DNA of 64,000 nucleotides from Streptomyces sp. NRRL F-2580. Lineage in GTDB: Bacteria > Actinomycetota > Actinomycetes > Streptomycetales > Streptomycetaceae. Position numbers and translations under genes: made by a program. Shown piece by piece: positions 7,743 to 16,572 of the stretch. The notes beneath the pieces were generated by a model. It had not been told where the DNA came from, did no database searches, and saw nothing but the letters and a program-made list of their open reading frames with translations. Position 1 is the stretch's first letter; every line of letters starts with the position of its first letter. The DNA lies in NCBI RefSeq assembly GCF_000720115.1, contig NZ_JOIR01000037.1:89336-153335 (forward strand). Reading direction: 5' to 3'.

Positions 7743-9170
7743 GTGAGCCCCGTCGGGTCCAGCATCGGCGCGTCCGGCCCCGTCGGCTTCGGCATCGGAG
7801 GGCCGGGCGCCGACGCGTCGGGCATAGGCGACGGTGGCGGCATCGGCGGTGGCGGCGTCGGTCAGGGCGTGGTCCTTCACCCGACCGATCCATTCGCCGT
7901 GCTCGCCCACGGGATCGGCTCCCAGCACGATCTCCCGATCTCTGCCTTCTACGCCTTCGCCGGTGCCTTCGCCGCGCTGTTCGTCTCCTTCCTCGCGCTC
8001 GGCCTCCTCTGGTCCACCTCCCGCTTCCGCGGCGAGCGCTCGGGGCTCGCCCTGCCCGCCGGCCTCCAGCGGGTGGCCGACGCGCCGGCCACCCGAATCA
8101 CCCTGCGCGGACTGGGGCTCGCCGCCGCACTCGCCGTCCTGCTCCACCTCCTCCTCGGTCCCGACGACCCCGCGCACAACCCCGCTCCTGGCGCCGTCTA
8201 CGTCCTCCTCTGGGTCGGACTCGTCCCCGCCTCCCTCCTCCTCGGCCCCGTCTGGCGCCTGCTCAACCCGCTCCGCACCCTGCACCGCCTGCTCTCCCGG
8301 GCCCTGCGCCGCTGCGGCCCCGACCGCCCCCTCCCCGCCCGGCTGGGCCAATGGCCCGCCGCCGCCGGGCTGTTCGGCTTCACCTGGCTCGAACTCGTCG
8401 CTCCCGATCCCGCATCCACCACCACCCTCCTGATCGCCCTCACCACCTACGCCACCGCCCAGCTGCTGCTCGCGGCCCGCTTCGGCGAGCGCTGGTTCGA
8501 CGACGGAGACGCCTTCGAGGCGTACTCCGCCCTCCTCGCCCGGTTCTCGCCCCTCGGCCGTCGCGCCGACGGCCGCCTCGTTCTCCGCAACCCCTTCCAC
8601 GGACTCGACGCGACGCCCGAGCGGCCCGGACTCGTCGCCACCGTCTGCGTCCTGCTCGGCTCCACCGCCTATGACGGCTTCTCCGACAACCCCTCCTGGA
8701 TCAACGCCCTACAGACCTCCCCCCTCGGCCGCACCCCCGCGGCCACGCTCGGACTGCTCGCCTCCATCGCCCTCGTCGCCACCCTGTACTGCCTGTGCGC
8801 GGCCGCCACCCGCCTCGTCAGCGGTCCGCACCCCGGCCCGCTCACCGCCTTCGCGCACTCACTCGTACCGATCGCACTCGGTTATCTCATCGCCCACTAC
8901 TTCTCCCTCCTGGTAGTCGAAGGACCACGCACAGTAAGCATGGCACTGGGCACTGACAACGCCCCCGAACCCGCCCCACCACTGGGTCCCGGCCCCCTCG
9001 CCGCCCTCCAGGTCGTCGCCGTCGTCACCGGTCACGTGCTCGGCGTCGTCGCCGCCCACGACCGCTCCGTACGCCTCTTCCCGCCCGCGAAGGCGGTGGC
9101 CGGCCAGCTGCCGCTGCTGGCGCTGATGATCACGTATACGGTCGGAGGTCTCAGCCTCCTGCTGAACTAG
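7743..9170 (+). CDS. Polytopic membrane protein of unknown function
   Basis: A 475-aa protein starting at GTG 7743, 43 bp after the lipoprotein gene. Residues 1-45 are Gly/Ser-rich and disordered. About eight to ten hydrophobic helices follow (for example FAGAFAALFVSFLALGLLW and ALGYLIAHYFSLLVV). Histidines lie in or near membrane segments (HDLPISAFYA, LLHLLLGPDDPAH, AFAHSLVP, LIAHY, GHVLGVVAAHD), which could bind metal or heme. A hydrophilic loop (FGERWFDDGDAFEAYSALLARFSPLG) sits in the middle. I recall some actinobacterial membrane proteins of this size carrying an old fenitrothion-hydrolase label, but cannot support that here. Likely cotranscribed with the two genes upstream. Confidence 0.75.
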   Translation: MSPVGSSIGASGPVGFGIGGPGADASGIGDGGGIGGGGVGQGVVLHPTDPFAVLAHGIGSQHDLPISAFYAFAGAFAALFVSFLALGLLWSTSRFRGERSGLALPAGLQRVADAPATRITLRGLGLAAALAVLLHLLLGPDDPAHNPAPGAVYVLLWVGLVPASLLLGPVWRLLNPLRTLHRLLSRALRRCGPDRPLPARLGQWPAAAGLFGFTWLELVAPDPASTTTLLIALTTYATAQLLLAARFGERWFDDGDAFEAYSALLARFSPLGRRADGRLVLRNPFHGLDATPERPGLVATVCVLLGSTAYDGFSDNPSWINALQTSPLGRTPAATLGLLASIALVATLYCLCAAATRLVSGPHPGPLTAFAHSLVPIALGYLIAHYFSLLVVEGPRTVSMALGTDNAPEPAPPLGPGPLAALQVVAVVTGHVLGVVAAHDRSVRLFPPAKAVAGQLPLLALMITYTVGGLSLLLN

Positions 9171-9202
9171 GGCCCCTGCCGACCCCGGAAGCGAGGAGCG
9201 GC

Positions 9203-9826
9203 ATGATGGACCCCGTGCCTCCCGCCCACTCACTGCGCCGTACACCCGTCCAGCAGCGCAGCGCCGACCGGCTCGCCCGGATCCTCGACGCCTGCGCCGA
9301 GCTGCTGGACGAGACCGGGTACGAGAACCTCAGCACCCGCGCCGTCGCCCTGCGCGCCGGAGTGCCGATCGGTTCCGTCTACCGCTTCTTCGGCAACAAG
9401 CGGGCCATGGCGATCGCCCTCGCCCACCGCAACCTGGACCGCTACGCCGACGGCATCGCGGACCGGCTCGCCGGCCTCCCCGCCACCGACTGGCGGCCCG
9501 TCGTGGACGTCGTACTGGACGAGTACCTGGCGATGAAGCGCAGCGTTCCCGGCTTCGCGCTCGTCGACTTCGGCGTCCCCGCGCCGCCGGCCGAGGGCCC
9601 GGAGGCCGACCCCAACCACCAGGTCGCCGCCCGTCTGACCGAACTGCTCTCCACGCACCTCGGCCTGACTCCCGACGCCGCACTGGAGCGGGCGGTCCTC
9701 GTCGCCGTCGAGGCCACCGACGCCCTCATCCAACTGGCCTTCCGGACCGACCCGGCCGGTGATCCCGACATCGTCGCCGAGACCCGCGCGATGATGCAGG
9801 CGTACCTCGCCCGCGTACTGGACTGA
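9203..9826 (+). CDS. TetR-family transcriptional regulator
   Basis: A 207-aa protein. The N-terminal domain (residues about 15-65) has the canonical helix-turn-helix (ADRLARILDACAELLDETGY, STRAVALRAGVPIGSVYRFF, NKRAMAIALA). The C-terminal ligand domain resembles the TetR_C class with an acidic, Pro-rich middle. ATG 9203 is preceded by GAGGAG at 9193-9198. A tandem-repeat array begins right after its stop codon, and a TetR-type operator-like site (9981-9994) precedes the oxidoreductase gene downstream; it may control that gene, though other TetR proteins in the window could use the same motif. Confidence 0.92.
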   Translation: MMDPVPPAHSLRRTPVQQRSADRLARILDACAELLDETGYENLSTRAVALRAGVPIGSVYRFFGNKRAMAIALAHRNLDRYADGIADRLAGLPATDWRPVVDVVLDEYLAMKRSVPGFALVDFGVPAPPAEGPEADPNHQVAARLTELLSTHLGLTPDAALERAVLVAVEATDALIQLAFRTDPAGDPDIVAETRAMMQAYLARVLD

Positions 9827-9836
9827 TCCCGCCCTC

Positions 9837-9970
9837 CGCTTCCCGCTTCCCGGGCCCGCTTCCCGCTTCCCGCTTCCCGCTTCCCGGGCCCCGCTTCCCG
9901 GGCCCCGCTTCCCGGGCCCCGCTTCCCGGGCCCCGCTTCCCGGGCCCCGCTTCCCGGGCCCCGCTTCCCC
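9837..9970. repeat. CGCTTCCCGGGCCC tandem repeat array
   Basis: Starting about 11 nt after the TetR stop codon, the sequence is an almost pure array of CGCTTCC units, first as 7-bp repeats and then as six or more 14-bp GGGCCCCGCTTCCC units. It fills the gap to the promoter of the next gene. The pyrimidine/GC-rich monotony and absence of a start codon argue against coding. Confidence 0.9.
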
Positions 9971-9980
9971 TCCCCTCCCT

Positions 9981-9994
9981 CCCTACCGGTCGGT
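9981..9994. promoter_or_regulatory. TetR-type operator-like site (xCNNACNNGTNNGT)
   Basis: CCCTACCGGTCGGT matches the pattern ACNNACNNGTNNGT with one mismatch at the first base and abuts TATGCT (9993-9998), a plausible -10 for the oxidoreductase gene whose ATG is 50 nt downstream. The same pattern occurs at 24996-25009 (perfect) and 32170-32183 (one mismatch). Confidence 0.5.
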
Positions 9995-10048
9995 ATGCTC
10001 GGTGCTCCCCGCGTGCCCGTGCCGCAGCCTGCCGCCCATGGAGGGCCC

Positions 10049-12280
10049 ATGCCCCGCACCGCCCTGCGCATCTGCCCCCTCTGCGAAGCCACCTGCGGCC
10101 TCACCCTGACCATCGAAGGCGCCGCCGTCACCGGCGCCCGCGGTGACCGCGACGACGTGTTCAGCAAGGGCTTCATCTGCCCCAAGGGCGCCGCCTTCGG
10201 ACAGCTCGACGCCGACCCGGACCGGCTCCGCACCCCGCTCGTCCGGCGCGACGGCCGACTGCGGGAGGCCACCTGGGAGGAGGCCTACGACGCCATCGCC
10301 GCCGCCGTCCCCCCACTCGTGCGGGAGTACGGTGCCCAGTCGGTCGGCGTGGTACTCGGCAACCCGAACGTCCACACCATGGCCGGCGCCCTCTACCCGC
10401 CGCTGCTCCTCAAGGCCCTGGGCACCCGCAACCTGTTCACCGCCAGCACGCTCGACCAGATGCCCAAGCACGTCTCCAGCGGGCTGCTCTTCGGCGACCC
10501 CTTCGCCATCCCGGTCCCCGACCTCGACAGGACCGACTTCCTGCTGCTCCTGGGCGCCAATCCCATCGAGTCCAACGGCTCCCTGTGCACCGCCCCCGAC
10601 TTCCCCGGCAAGCTCAAGGCGCTGCGCGCCCGCGGCGGCACCCTGGTCGTCGTCGACCCGCGCCGTACCCGGACCGCCGCGCTCGCCGACCGCCACCTCG
10701 CGCCGCGCCCCGGCAGCGACGCCCTGCTGCTCGCCGCCCTCGCGCACACCCTGCTCACCGAGAAGCTCGCCGCCCCCGGCGCGCTCGAAGAATGGACCGA
10801 GGGACTCGGGGAACTCGAGGCCGCCCTCGGGAGTTTCACTCCTGAGGCCGTGGCCCCCGCCTGCGACCTCCCGGCCGACGAGATCCGCACCCTCGCCCGC
10901 GAGCTCGCGGCCGCGCCGACCGCCGCCGTCTACGGGCGGATCGGCAGCTGCACCGTCGAGTACGGCACGCCGGCCAGCTGGCTGGTCGACGTGCTGAACA
11001 TCCTCACCGGCAACCTCGACAGGCCGGGCGGAGCGCTCTTCCCGCTCCCGGCCGCCGGCCCGCGGCCCCGCCCCGCCGGGCCCGGCAAGGGGTTCGTCAT
11101 CGGCCGCTGGCACAGCCGGGTCAGCGGTCACCCCGAGGTCAAGAGCGAACTGCCCACCGCCGCCCTGGCCGAGGAGATCGAGACCCCGGGGGAGGGGCGG
11201 ATCCGCGCCCTGATCGCCATCGCCGCGAATCCGGTCCTGTCCGCACCCGACGGCGACCGGCTCGACCGGGCACTGGCCGGCCTCGACTTCATGGTCTCGG
11301 TCGACCCGTACCTGAACGAGACCTCACGCCACGCCCACGTCATCCTGCCCCCGCCGCCGCCCTCACAGAGCGCCCACCACGATTTCGCCTTCAACGGCTT
11401 CGCCGTCCGCAATCAGGTCCGCTACACGCGCGCCGCCGTCCCGCTCGAAGCCGGCCGCCTCGACGAGTGCGAGATCCACGCGCGCCTCGTCCTGGCCGTC
11501 TCCGGCATGCACGGATCGGCCGGACCGGAGGCCGTCGACGAACTGGCAGTCCAAGGCGCCCTGGCCAAGGAGACCGCCGACCCGGGCTCGCCCCTCCACG
11601 GGCAGGACCCGGCGCGCCTCGCCGGCCTCCTCACCGGCGAGAGCGGCCCCGAGCGCCGGCTCGACCTCATGCTCCGACTCGGGCCGTACGGGGACCGGTT
11701 CGGCGCGGCGGCCGAGGGACAGCTCAGCCTGGAGCGGCTGCTCGCGCACCCGCACGGCATCGACCTGGGCCCGCTGCGGCCCCGGCTCCCGGGCGTGCTG
11801 AGGACCCGCAGCGGCAGGATCGAGCTGCTCCCGGACCCGATCGCGGCCGAGCTCCCCAGGCTGCGCGCGGCGCTCGCCGACCGCCCCGCCGCCCTGGTGC
11901 TCGTGGGCCGCCGCCACCTGCGGTCCAACAACAGCTGGTTGCACAACGTCCCGGCCCTCACCGGAGGTTCCAACCGCTGCACCCTCCAGATCCACCCGCA
12001 GGACGCCGGCCGGCTGGGCCTCACCGACGGCGGCCGGGCCCGGATCACCGCCGAGGGAGGGAGCCTGGAGGTGCCGGTGGAGGTCACCGACGCCGTCCGC
12101 ACCGGTGTGGTGAGCCTTCCGCACGGCTGGGGTCACGACCGCGCGGGCACCCGCCTCGCCGTGGCCGCCTCGGTGCCCGGCGCCAACGTCAACCAGCTGC
12201 TCAACGGCACCCGACTCGACAGGCTGTCCGGCACGGCCGTGCTCAACGGCTTCCCCGTCGAGCTCACACCCCTGCCCTGA
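10049..12280 (+). CDS. Molybdopterin-dependent oxidoreductase with N-terminal [4Fe-4S] domain
   Basis: A 743-aa member of the DMSO reductase/formate dehydrogenase family. The N-terminal cluster ligands are Cys9, Cys12, Cys16 and Cys44 (ICPLCEATC...ICPKG). Bis-MGD-binding segments are visible (GNPNVHTMAG, LLLGANPIESNGS, VVVDPRRTRTA, SYxE-like NETSRHAHVILP) and the C-terminal molydopterin-dinucleotide beta-barrel carries TRSGRIELLP, RRHLRSNNSWLHN, SLPHGWGH and VNQLL. ATG 10049 is chosen because GGAGG precedes it. There is no twin-Arg signal, so it is cytoplasmic; no partner electron-transfer subunit lies adjacent. The physiological substrate cannot be read from sequence. Confidence 0.92.
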   Translation: MPRTALRICPLCEATCGLTLTIEGAAVTGARGDRDDVFSKGFICPKGAAFGQLDADPDRLRTPLVRRDGRLREATWEEAYDAIAAAVPPLVREYGAQSVGVVLGNPNVHTMAGALYPPLLLKALGTRNLFTASTLDQMPKHVSSGLLFGDPFAIPVPDLDRTDFLLLLGANPIESNGSLCTAPDFPGKLKALRARGGTLVVVDPRRTRTAALADRHLAPRPGSDALLLAALAHTLLTEKLAAPGALEEWTEGLGELEAALGSFTPEAVAPACDLPADEIRTLARELAAAPTAAVYGRIGSCTVEYGTPASWLVDVLNILTGNLDRPGGALFPLPAAGPRPRPAGPGKGFVIGRWHSRVSGHPEVKSELPTAALAEEIETPGEGRIRALIAIAANPVLSAPDGDRLDRALAGLDFMVSVDPYLNETSRHAHVILPPPPPSQSAHHDFAFNGFAVRNQVRYTRAAVPLEAGRLDECEIHARLVLAVSGMHGSAGPEAVDELAVQGALAKETADPGSPLHGQDPARLAGLLTGESGPERRLDLMLRLGPYGDRFGAAAEGQLSLERLLAHPHGIDLGPLRPRLPGVLRTRSGRIELLPDPIAAELPRLRAALADRPAALVLVGRRHLRSNNSWLHNVPALTGGSNRCTLQIHPQDAGRLGLTDGGRARITAEGGSLEVPVEVTDAVRTGVVSLPHGWGHDRAGTRLAVAASVPGANVNQLLNGTRLDRLSGTAVLNGFPVELTPLP

Positions 12281-12353
12281 GCTGGGGTTTTGCTCGTATT
12301 GCTCACGCGCAGACGTCTTGTTGGCCCCAGGAGGCGGCACCTACCTTCCCCCC

Positions 12354-13865
12354 ATGCTGACCTTCCTCGGCTTCGCCATGATCGCGACCTTCCTCGTCCT
12401 GATCATGATGAAGAAAATGTCGCCCATCGCGGCCCTCGTCCTCATCCCCGCACTCTTCTGCGTGTTCGCCGGCAAGGGCGCACACCTCGGCGACTACGTC
12501 ATCGACGGTGTCGGCAAGCTCGCGCCGACCGCCGCCATGCTGATGTTCGCCATCGTCTACTTCGGCGTGATGATCGACGTCGGCCTCTTCGACCCGATCG
12601 TGCGCGGCATCCTGCGCTTCTGCAAGGCGGACCCGATGCGGGTGGTGGTCGGTACGGCCGTCCTCGCCGCGATCGTCTCGCTCGACGGCGACGGATCGAC
12701 CACCTTCATGATCACCGTCTCGGCCATGTACCCGCTGTACAAGCGGCTCGGCCTGAGCCTCGTGGTCATGACGGGCGTCGCGGCCACGGCCAACGGCGTC
12801 ATGAACACCCTGCCCTGGGGCGGCCCCACGGCCCGCGCCGCCACCGCCCTCAAGCTCGACGCCGCCGACATCTTCGTCCCGATGATCCCGGCCCTCGCGG
12901 CGGGCCTGCTCTTCGTGTTCGTCCTGGCGTACGTCCTCGGCGTGAAGGAACGCCGCCGGGTCGGCCTCCTGGTCCTCCCCGGCGGGGCGGCGGAGTCGGA
13001 GCCGACGCCGCAGCAGGAGTCAGGGCACGGGGAGGAGCCGGAGTCCGCAGCCCTCGTCGCGGCCGGCTTGGGGCTCCGCACCACCGGCGGCGCCGCCGCC
13101 CCCGCCGGCTCAGGCCCGGAGTCCGGTGCCGGTCCCGCTTCCGGTCCCGGTTCCGCTTCCGGTGCCGAGTCCGCGGAGGCTCCCGGGTCCGCCGCCGCAC
13201 CCGGTGACGGCGACGGCGACGGCTTCCAGGGCCTCGACCCGCAGCGCCCCACCCTGCGCCCGGGCCTCTACTGGTTCAACGCCGGTCTCACCGTCGCGCT
13301 CCTCACCGCGATGATCACGGAGTTGCTGCCCATCCCGGTGCTGTTCCTGCTCGGCGCCGCCCTCGCGCTCACCGTCAACTTCCCGCACATGCCCGATCAG
13401 AAGGCCCGCATCGCCGCCCACGCCGACAACGTCCTCAACGTCGCCGGCATGGTCTTCGCCGCCGCCGTCTTCACCGGGGTCCTGACCGGCACCGGCATGG
13501 TCAAGCACATGGCCGACTGGCTCGTCGGCGCCATCCCCGAGGGCATGGGCCCGCACATGGCGCTGGTCACCGGGCTGCTCAGCCTGCCGCTCACCTACTT
13601 CATGTCCAACGACGGCTTCTACTTCGGCGTCCTGCCCGTCCTCGCCGAGGCCGGCGCCGCCCACGGGGTCTCCCCGCTGGAGATCGCCCGCGCCTCCCTC
13701 GTCGGCCAGGCGCTGCACATGTCCAGCCCGCTGGTTCCGGCCGTCTACGTCCTCGTCGGCATGGCCAAGGTCGAGTTCGGCGACCACACCCGTTTCACCG
13801 TGAAATGGGCGGCTCTGACCTCTCTCGTCGTCCTCGCGGCGGGGATGCTTTTCGGCATCATCTGA
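12354..13865 (+). CDS. CitMHS-family transporter (citrate-Mg2+/Ca2+:H+ symporter type)
   Basis: A 503-aa secondary transporter of the CitM/CitH family, importing divalent metal-citrate complexes in Bacillus relatives. Family motifs include LIMMKKMSPIAALVLIPALF, AIVYFGVMIDVGLFDP, DGDGSTTFMI, NGVMNTLPWGGPTAR, LTYFMSNDGFYFGVLPVL and ALHMSSPLVPAVYVLVGM. About ten membrane helices flank a long central loop (residues about 210-293) of low-complexity Gly/Ser/Ala/Pro, an expansion over typical family members. ATG 12354 has no correctly spaced ribosome binding site (AGGAGG is 19 nt away) but TACCTT ends 6 nt upstream, fitting a leaderless transcript. Neighbouring genes give no direct clue to its substrate. 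Confidence 0.9.
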   Translation: MLTFLGFAMIATFLVLIMMKKMSPIAALVLIPALFCVFAGKGAHLGDYVIDGVGKLAPTAAMLMFAIVYFGVMIDVGLFDPIVRGILRFCKADPMRVVVGTAVLAAIVSLDGDGSTTFMITVSAMYPLYKRLGLSLVVMTGVAATANGVMNTLPWGGPTARAATALKLDAADIFVPMIPALAAGLLFVFVLAYVLGVKERRRVGLLVLPGGAAESEPTPQQESGHGEEPESAALVAAGLGLRTTGGAAAPAGSGPESGAGPASGPGSASGAESAEAPGSAAAPGDGDGDGFQGLDPQRPTLRPGLYWFNAGLTVALLTAMITELLPIPVLFLLGAALALTVNFPHMPDQKARIAAHADNVLNVAGMVFAAAVFTGVLTGTGMVKHMADWLVGAIPEGMGPHMALVTGLLSLPLTYFMSNDGFYFGVLPVLAEAGAAHGVSPLEIARASLVGQALHMSSPLVPAVYVLVGMAKVEFGDHTRFTVKWAALTSLVVLAAGMLFGII

Positions 13866-13889
13866 CCCCGGGCCACCCCTGGCCGAGCA

Positions 13890-13908
13890 AAACTACCGCC
13901 GCTAGTTT
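13890..13908. promoter_or_regulatory. Operator-like inverted repeat AAACTA-N7-TAGTTT upstream of aldehyde dehydrogenase
   Basis: AAACTA (13890-13895) and TAGTTT (13903-13908) flank CCGCCGC. The core AACTA-CCGNNGC-TAGTT recurs at 17244-17260 between the divergent TetR and acyl-CoA dehydrogenase genes. It lies 60 nt before the aldehyde dehydrogenase ATG, so the TetR encoded at 16573 probably controls this operon as well. Confidence 0.7.
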
Positions 13909-13967
13909 GTAGGGTGTCGGGGAGGTCGGATCCACGCGCAGACGCGTACGTACTCGGGAGGAATGCC

Positions 13968-15380
13968 ATGAAGGCCCAGGACGGGATGTACATCGACGGC
14001 GCGTGGCGGCCCGCCGTCGGAGCCGACCGCATCGAGGTCGTCAATCCGGCCGACGGCCAGGTCATCGCCGAGGTCCCGGCCGGCACCGCCGAGGACGTGG
14101 ACGCGGCCGTACGCGCGGCCCGTGCGGCCCTGCCCGGCTGGGCGGCCACGCCTGCGGTCGAGCGCGCCGCCCTGATCGGGGCGCTCCGCGACGCACTGCA
14201 GGCCCGCAAGGGTGAGTTGACCGAGACCGTCACCGCCGAACTCGGCGCCCCGCTCCCCTTCGCGAAGGCGGTCCACGTCGGAGGGTCGATCGCCGTCACC
14301 GCCTCCTTCGCGGAGATGGCCGCCTCGTACGCCTTCGAGGAGCGCATTGGGAACTCCACCGTCCTGCTGGAGCCGGTCGGTGTCGTCGGGGCCATCACGC
14401 CTTGGAACTATCCGCTGTACCAAGTCGTTGCAAAGGTGGCGCCCGCTCTCGCCGCCGGCTGCACCCTCGTCCTCAAGCCGGCCGAGGACACCCCGCTGAC
14501 CGCACAGCTCTTCGCCCAGGCCGTGCACGACGCGGGGATCCCGGCCGGAGTCTTCAACCTGGTGACCGGTACCGGTCCGGTCGCCGGGCAGGCGCTGGCC
14601 GCGCACGAGGGGGTCGACTTCGTCTCCTTCACCGGCTCGACCGCCGTCGGCAGGAAGATCGGCGCCACGGCCGGCGCCGCCGTCAAGCGCGTCGCCCTCG
14701 AACTCGGCGGCAAATCGGCCAATGTCATCCTGCCCGGGGCCGACCTGGCCAAGGCCGTCGCGGCAGGCGTCGGCCACGTCATGAACAACACCGGCCAGAG
14801 CTGCAACGCGCTCACCCGGATGCTCGTCCACCGGGACCAGTACGAGGAGGCCGTCTCGCTCGCGGCCGCCGCCGTCGCCGACTACCCCACCGGCGATCCC
14901 CGCGAGGCCGGCACCCGCATCGGCCCGGTCGTCAACGCGAAGCAGCACGAACGCGTCCGCGGCTTCATCGCCAAGGGCGTGGAGGAAGGCGCGCGCCTCG
15001 TCGCGGGCGGGCCGGACGCGCCTCACGAGCAGGGCTACTTCGTGGCCCCCACCGTGTTCGCCGACGTCACGCCCGACATGACCATCGCCCAGGAGGAGAT
15101 CTTCGGCCCCGTGCTGTCGATCCTCGCCTACGAGGACGAGGAGGAGGCCCTGCGCATCGCCAACGGCACCGTCTACGGCCTCGGCGGCGCCGTCTGGGCC
15201 GCGGACGAGGAGACAGCTGCGGCCTTCGCCCGCCGCATGGACACCGGACAGGTGGACATCAACGGCGGCCGCTACAACATCCTCGCACCCTTCGGCGGCT
15301 ACAAGCAGTCGGGCGTCGGCCGCGAGCTGGGCCCCCACGGCCTGGCGGAGTACCTCCAGACCAAGTCCCTGCAGTTCTGA
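13968..15380 (+). CDS. NAD(P)+-dependent aldehyde dehydrogenase family protein
   Basis: A 470-aa ALDH oxidising an aldehyde to the acid. Key features: PWNYPLYQVVAKVAPALAAG (cofactor-binding), FTGSTAVGRKIG, the general base Glu245 in ALELGGKS, and catalytic Cys279 in NNTGQSCNALTRM. The end (GGYKQSGVGRELGPHGLAEY) is canonical. ATG 13968 follows GGAGGA. It is followed 79 bp later by a zinc alcohol dehydrogenase, so the pair probably converts an alcohol through its aldehyde to an acid. The upstream AACTA-N7-TAGTT site ties it to the TetR and acyl-CoA dehydrogenase genes 3 kb downstream, suggesting the acid is then activated and beta-oxidised. Confidence 0.93.
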   Translation: MKAQDGMYIDGAWRPAVGADRIEVVNPADGQVIAEVPAGTAEDVDAAVRAARAALPGWAATPAVERAALIGALRDALQARKGELTETVTAELGAPLPFAKAVHVGGSIAVTASFAEMAASYAFEERIGNSTVLLEPVGVVGAITPWNYPLYQVVAKVAPALAAGCTLVLKPAEDTPLTAQLFAQAVHDAGIPAGVFNLVTGTGPVAGQALAAHEGVDFVSFTGSTAVGRKIGATAGAAVKRVALELGGKSANVILPGADLAKAVAAGVGHVMNNTGQSCNALTRMLVHRDQYEEAVSLAAAAVADYPTGDPREAGTRIGPVVNAKQHERVRGFIAKGVEEGARLVAGGPDAPHEQGYFVAPTVFADVTPDMTIAQEEIFGPVLSILAYEDEEEALRIANGTVYGLGGAVWAADEETAAAFARRMDTGQVDINGGRYNILAPFGGYKQSGVGRELGPHGLAEYLQTKSLQF

Positions 15381-15459
15381 TCCCGCGACACCGCAGAGTT
15401 CTCCGCCCCTCCACCCTCCCGTCCACCCTCCCCAGCACCGGAAAGACGAGACGACGACC

Positions 15460-16539
15460 ATGGTCCGCGCCGCCATCCTGCCCGCCGTCGGAGCCCCGCT
15501 GGAGATACGGGAGATCGTGCTGCCCGATCCCGGTCCCGGGCAGGTCCGCGTACGGCTCGCCGCAGCCGGGGTCTGCCACTCCGACCTCTCCCTCACCAAC
15601 GGCACCATGCGGGTCCCCATGCCCGCCGTCCTCGGCCACGAGGGCGCGGGCACGGTCCTCGCCGTCGGCGAGGGCGTCACGCACGTCGCGCCCGGCGACG
15701 GCGTGGTGCTCAACTGGGCCCCGTCCTGCGGGGAGTGCCACCACTGCACCATCGGTGAGGTCTGGCTCTGCGCCAAGGCGCTCAGCGGGGTCGGGGCGGT
15801 CTACGCGCACGACGCGCAGGGCACCGAGCTGCACCCCGGGCTGAACGTGGCCGCCTTCGCCGAGGAGACCGTCGTCGCGGCCAACTGCGTGCTGCCCGCG
15901 CCCGCCGGGATCCCGCTGGCCGAGGCCGCCCTGCTCGGCTGCGCCGTCCTCACCGGCTACGGGGCCGTCCACCACAGTGCCCAGGTCCGGCCCGGCGAGT
16001 CGGTGGCCGTCTTCGGTGTCGGCGGGGTCGGCCTGGCCGCCCTCCAGGCCGCCCGGATCGCGCAGGCGGGCCCGGTCATCGCCGTCGACGTGTCCCCGGC
16101 CAAGGAGGAACTGGCCCGCGCGGCCGGGGCCACCGAGTTCGTGCTCGCCTCCGACACCACCGCCCAGCAGATCCGCGCGCTCACCGGCGGGCAGGGCGCG
16201 GACGTCGCCGTCGAGTGCGTCGGCCGGGCCGAGACCATCCGCGGAGCCTGGGAGTCCACCCGCCGCGGCGGCCGGACCACGGTCGTCGGCATCGGCGGCA
16301 AGGACCAGCAGGTCACCTTCCACGCCCTGGAGATCTTCCACTTCGCCCGCACCCTCACGGGCTGCGTCTACGGCAACAGCGACCCCGCCCGCGACCTGCC
16401 GGTGATCGCCGAGCACGTCCGCGCGGGCCGCCTCGACCTCGGCGCCCTGGTCACCGACCGCATCACCCTCGACGGCATCCCGGCCGCCTTCGACGCCATG
16501 CTGGCGGGCAAGGGCGGCCGCTCCCTGGTCGTCTTCTAG
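15460..16539 (+). CDS. Zinc-dependent alcohol dehydrogenase (class III-like MDR)
   Basis: A 359-aa medium-chain dehydrogenase. Catalytic zinc ligands are in GVCHSD and GHEGAG; the structural zinc loop is complete (C-x2-C-x2-C-x7-C in SCGECHHC...WLC). The Rossmann motif is VFGVGGVGLAALQAA. The long middle and the C-terminal ERVRAGRLD-like part resemble the class III / NDMA-type group rather than short yeast-type ADHs. ATG 15460 has only a weak GGAAAG ribosome binding site 15 nt upstream. It probably acts before the aldehyde dehydrogenase encoded immediately upstream; the alcohol substrate is unknown. Confidence 0.9.
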   Translation: MVRAAILPAVGAPLEIREIVLPDPGPGQVRVRLAAAGVCHSDLSLTNGTMRVPMPAVLGHEGAGTVLAVGEGVTHVAPGDGVVLNWAPSCGECHHCTIGEVWLCAKALSGVGAVYAHDAQGTELHPGLNVAAFAEETVVAANCVLPAPAGIPLAEAALLGCAVLTGYGAVHHSAQVRPGESVAVFGVGGVGLAALQAARIAQAGPVIAVDVSPAKEELARAAGATEFVLASDTTAQQIRALTGGQGADVAVECVGRAETIRGAWESTRRGGRTTVVGIGGKDQQVTFHALEIFHFARTLTGCVYGNSDPARDLPVIAEHVRAGRLDLGALVTDRITLDGIPAAFDAMLAGKGGRSLVVF

Positions 16540-16572
16540 CCGTACCGCCGCCGGCGCCGCCGCGCTGAGGTG

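Noticed and set aside
9837..9970. CRISPR array from the 14-bp repeats
   Set aside because: Units are contiguous with no unique spacers and no cas genes are nearby.
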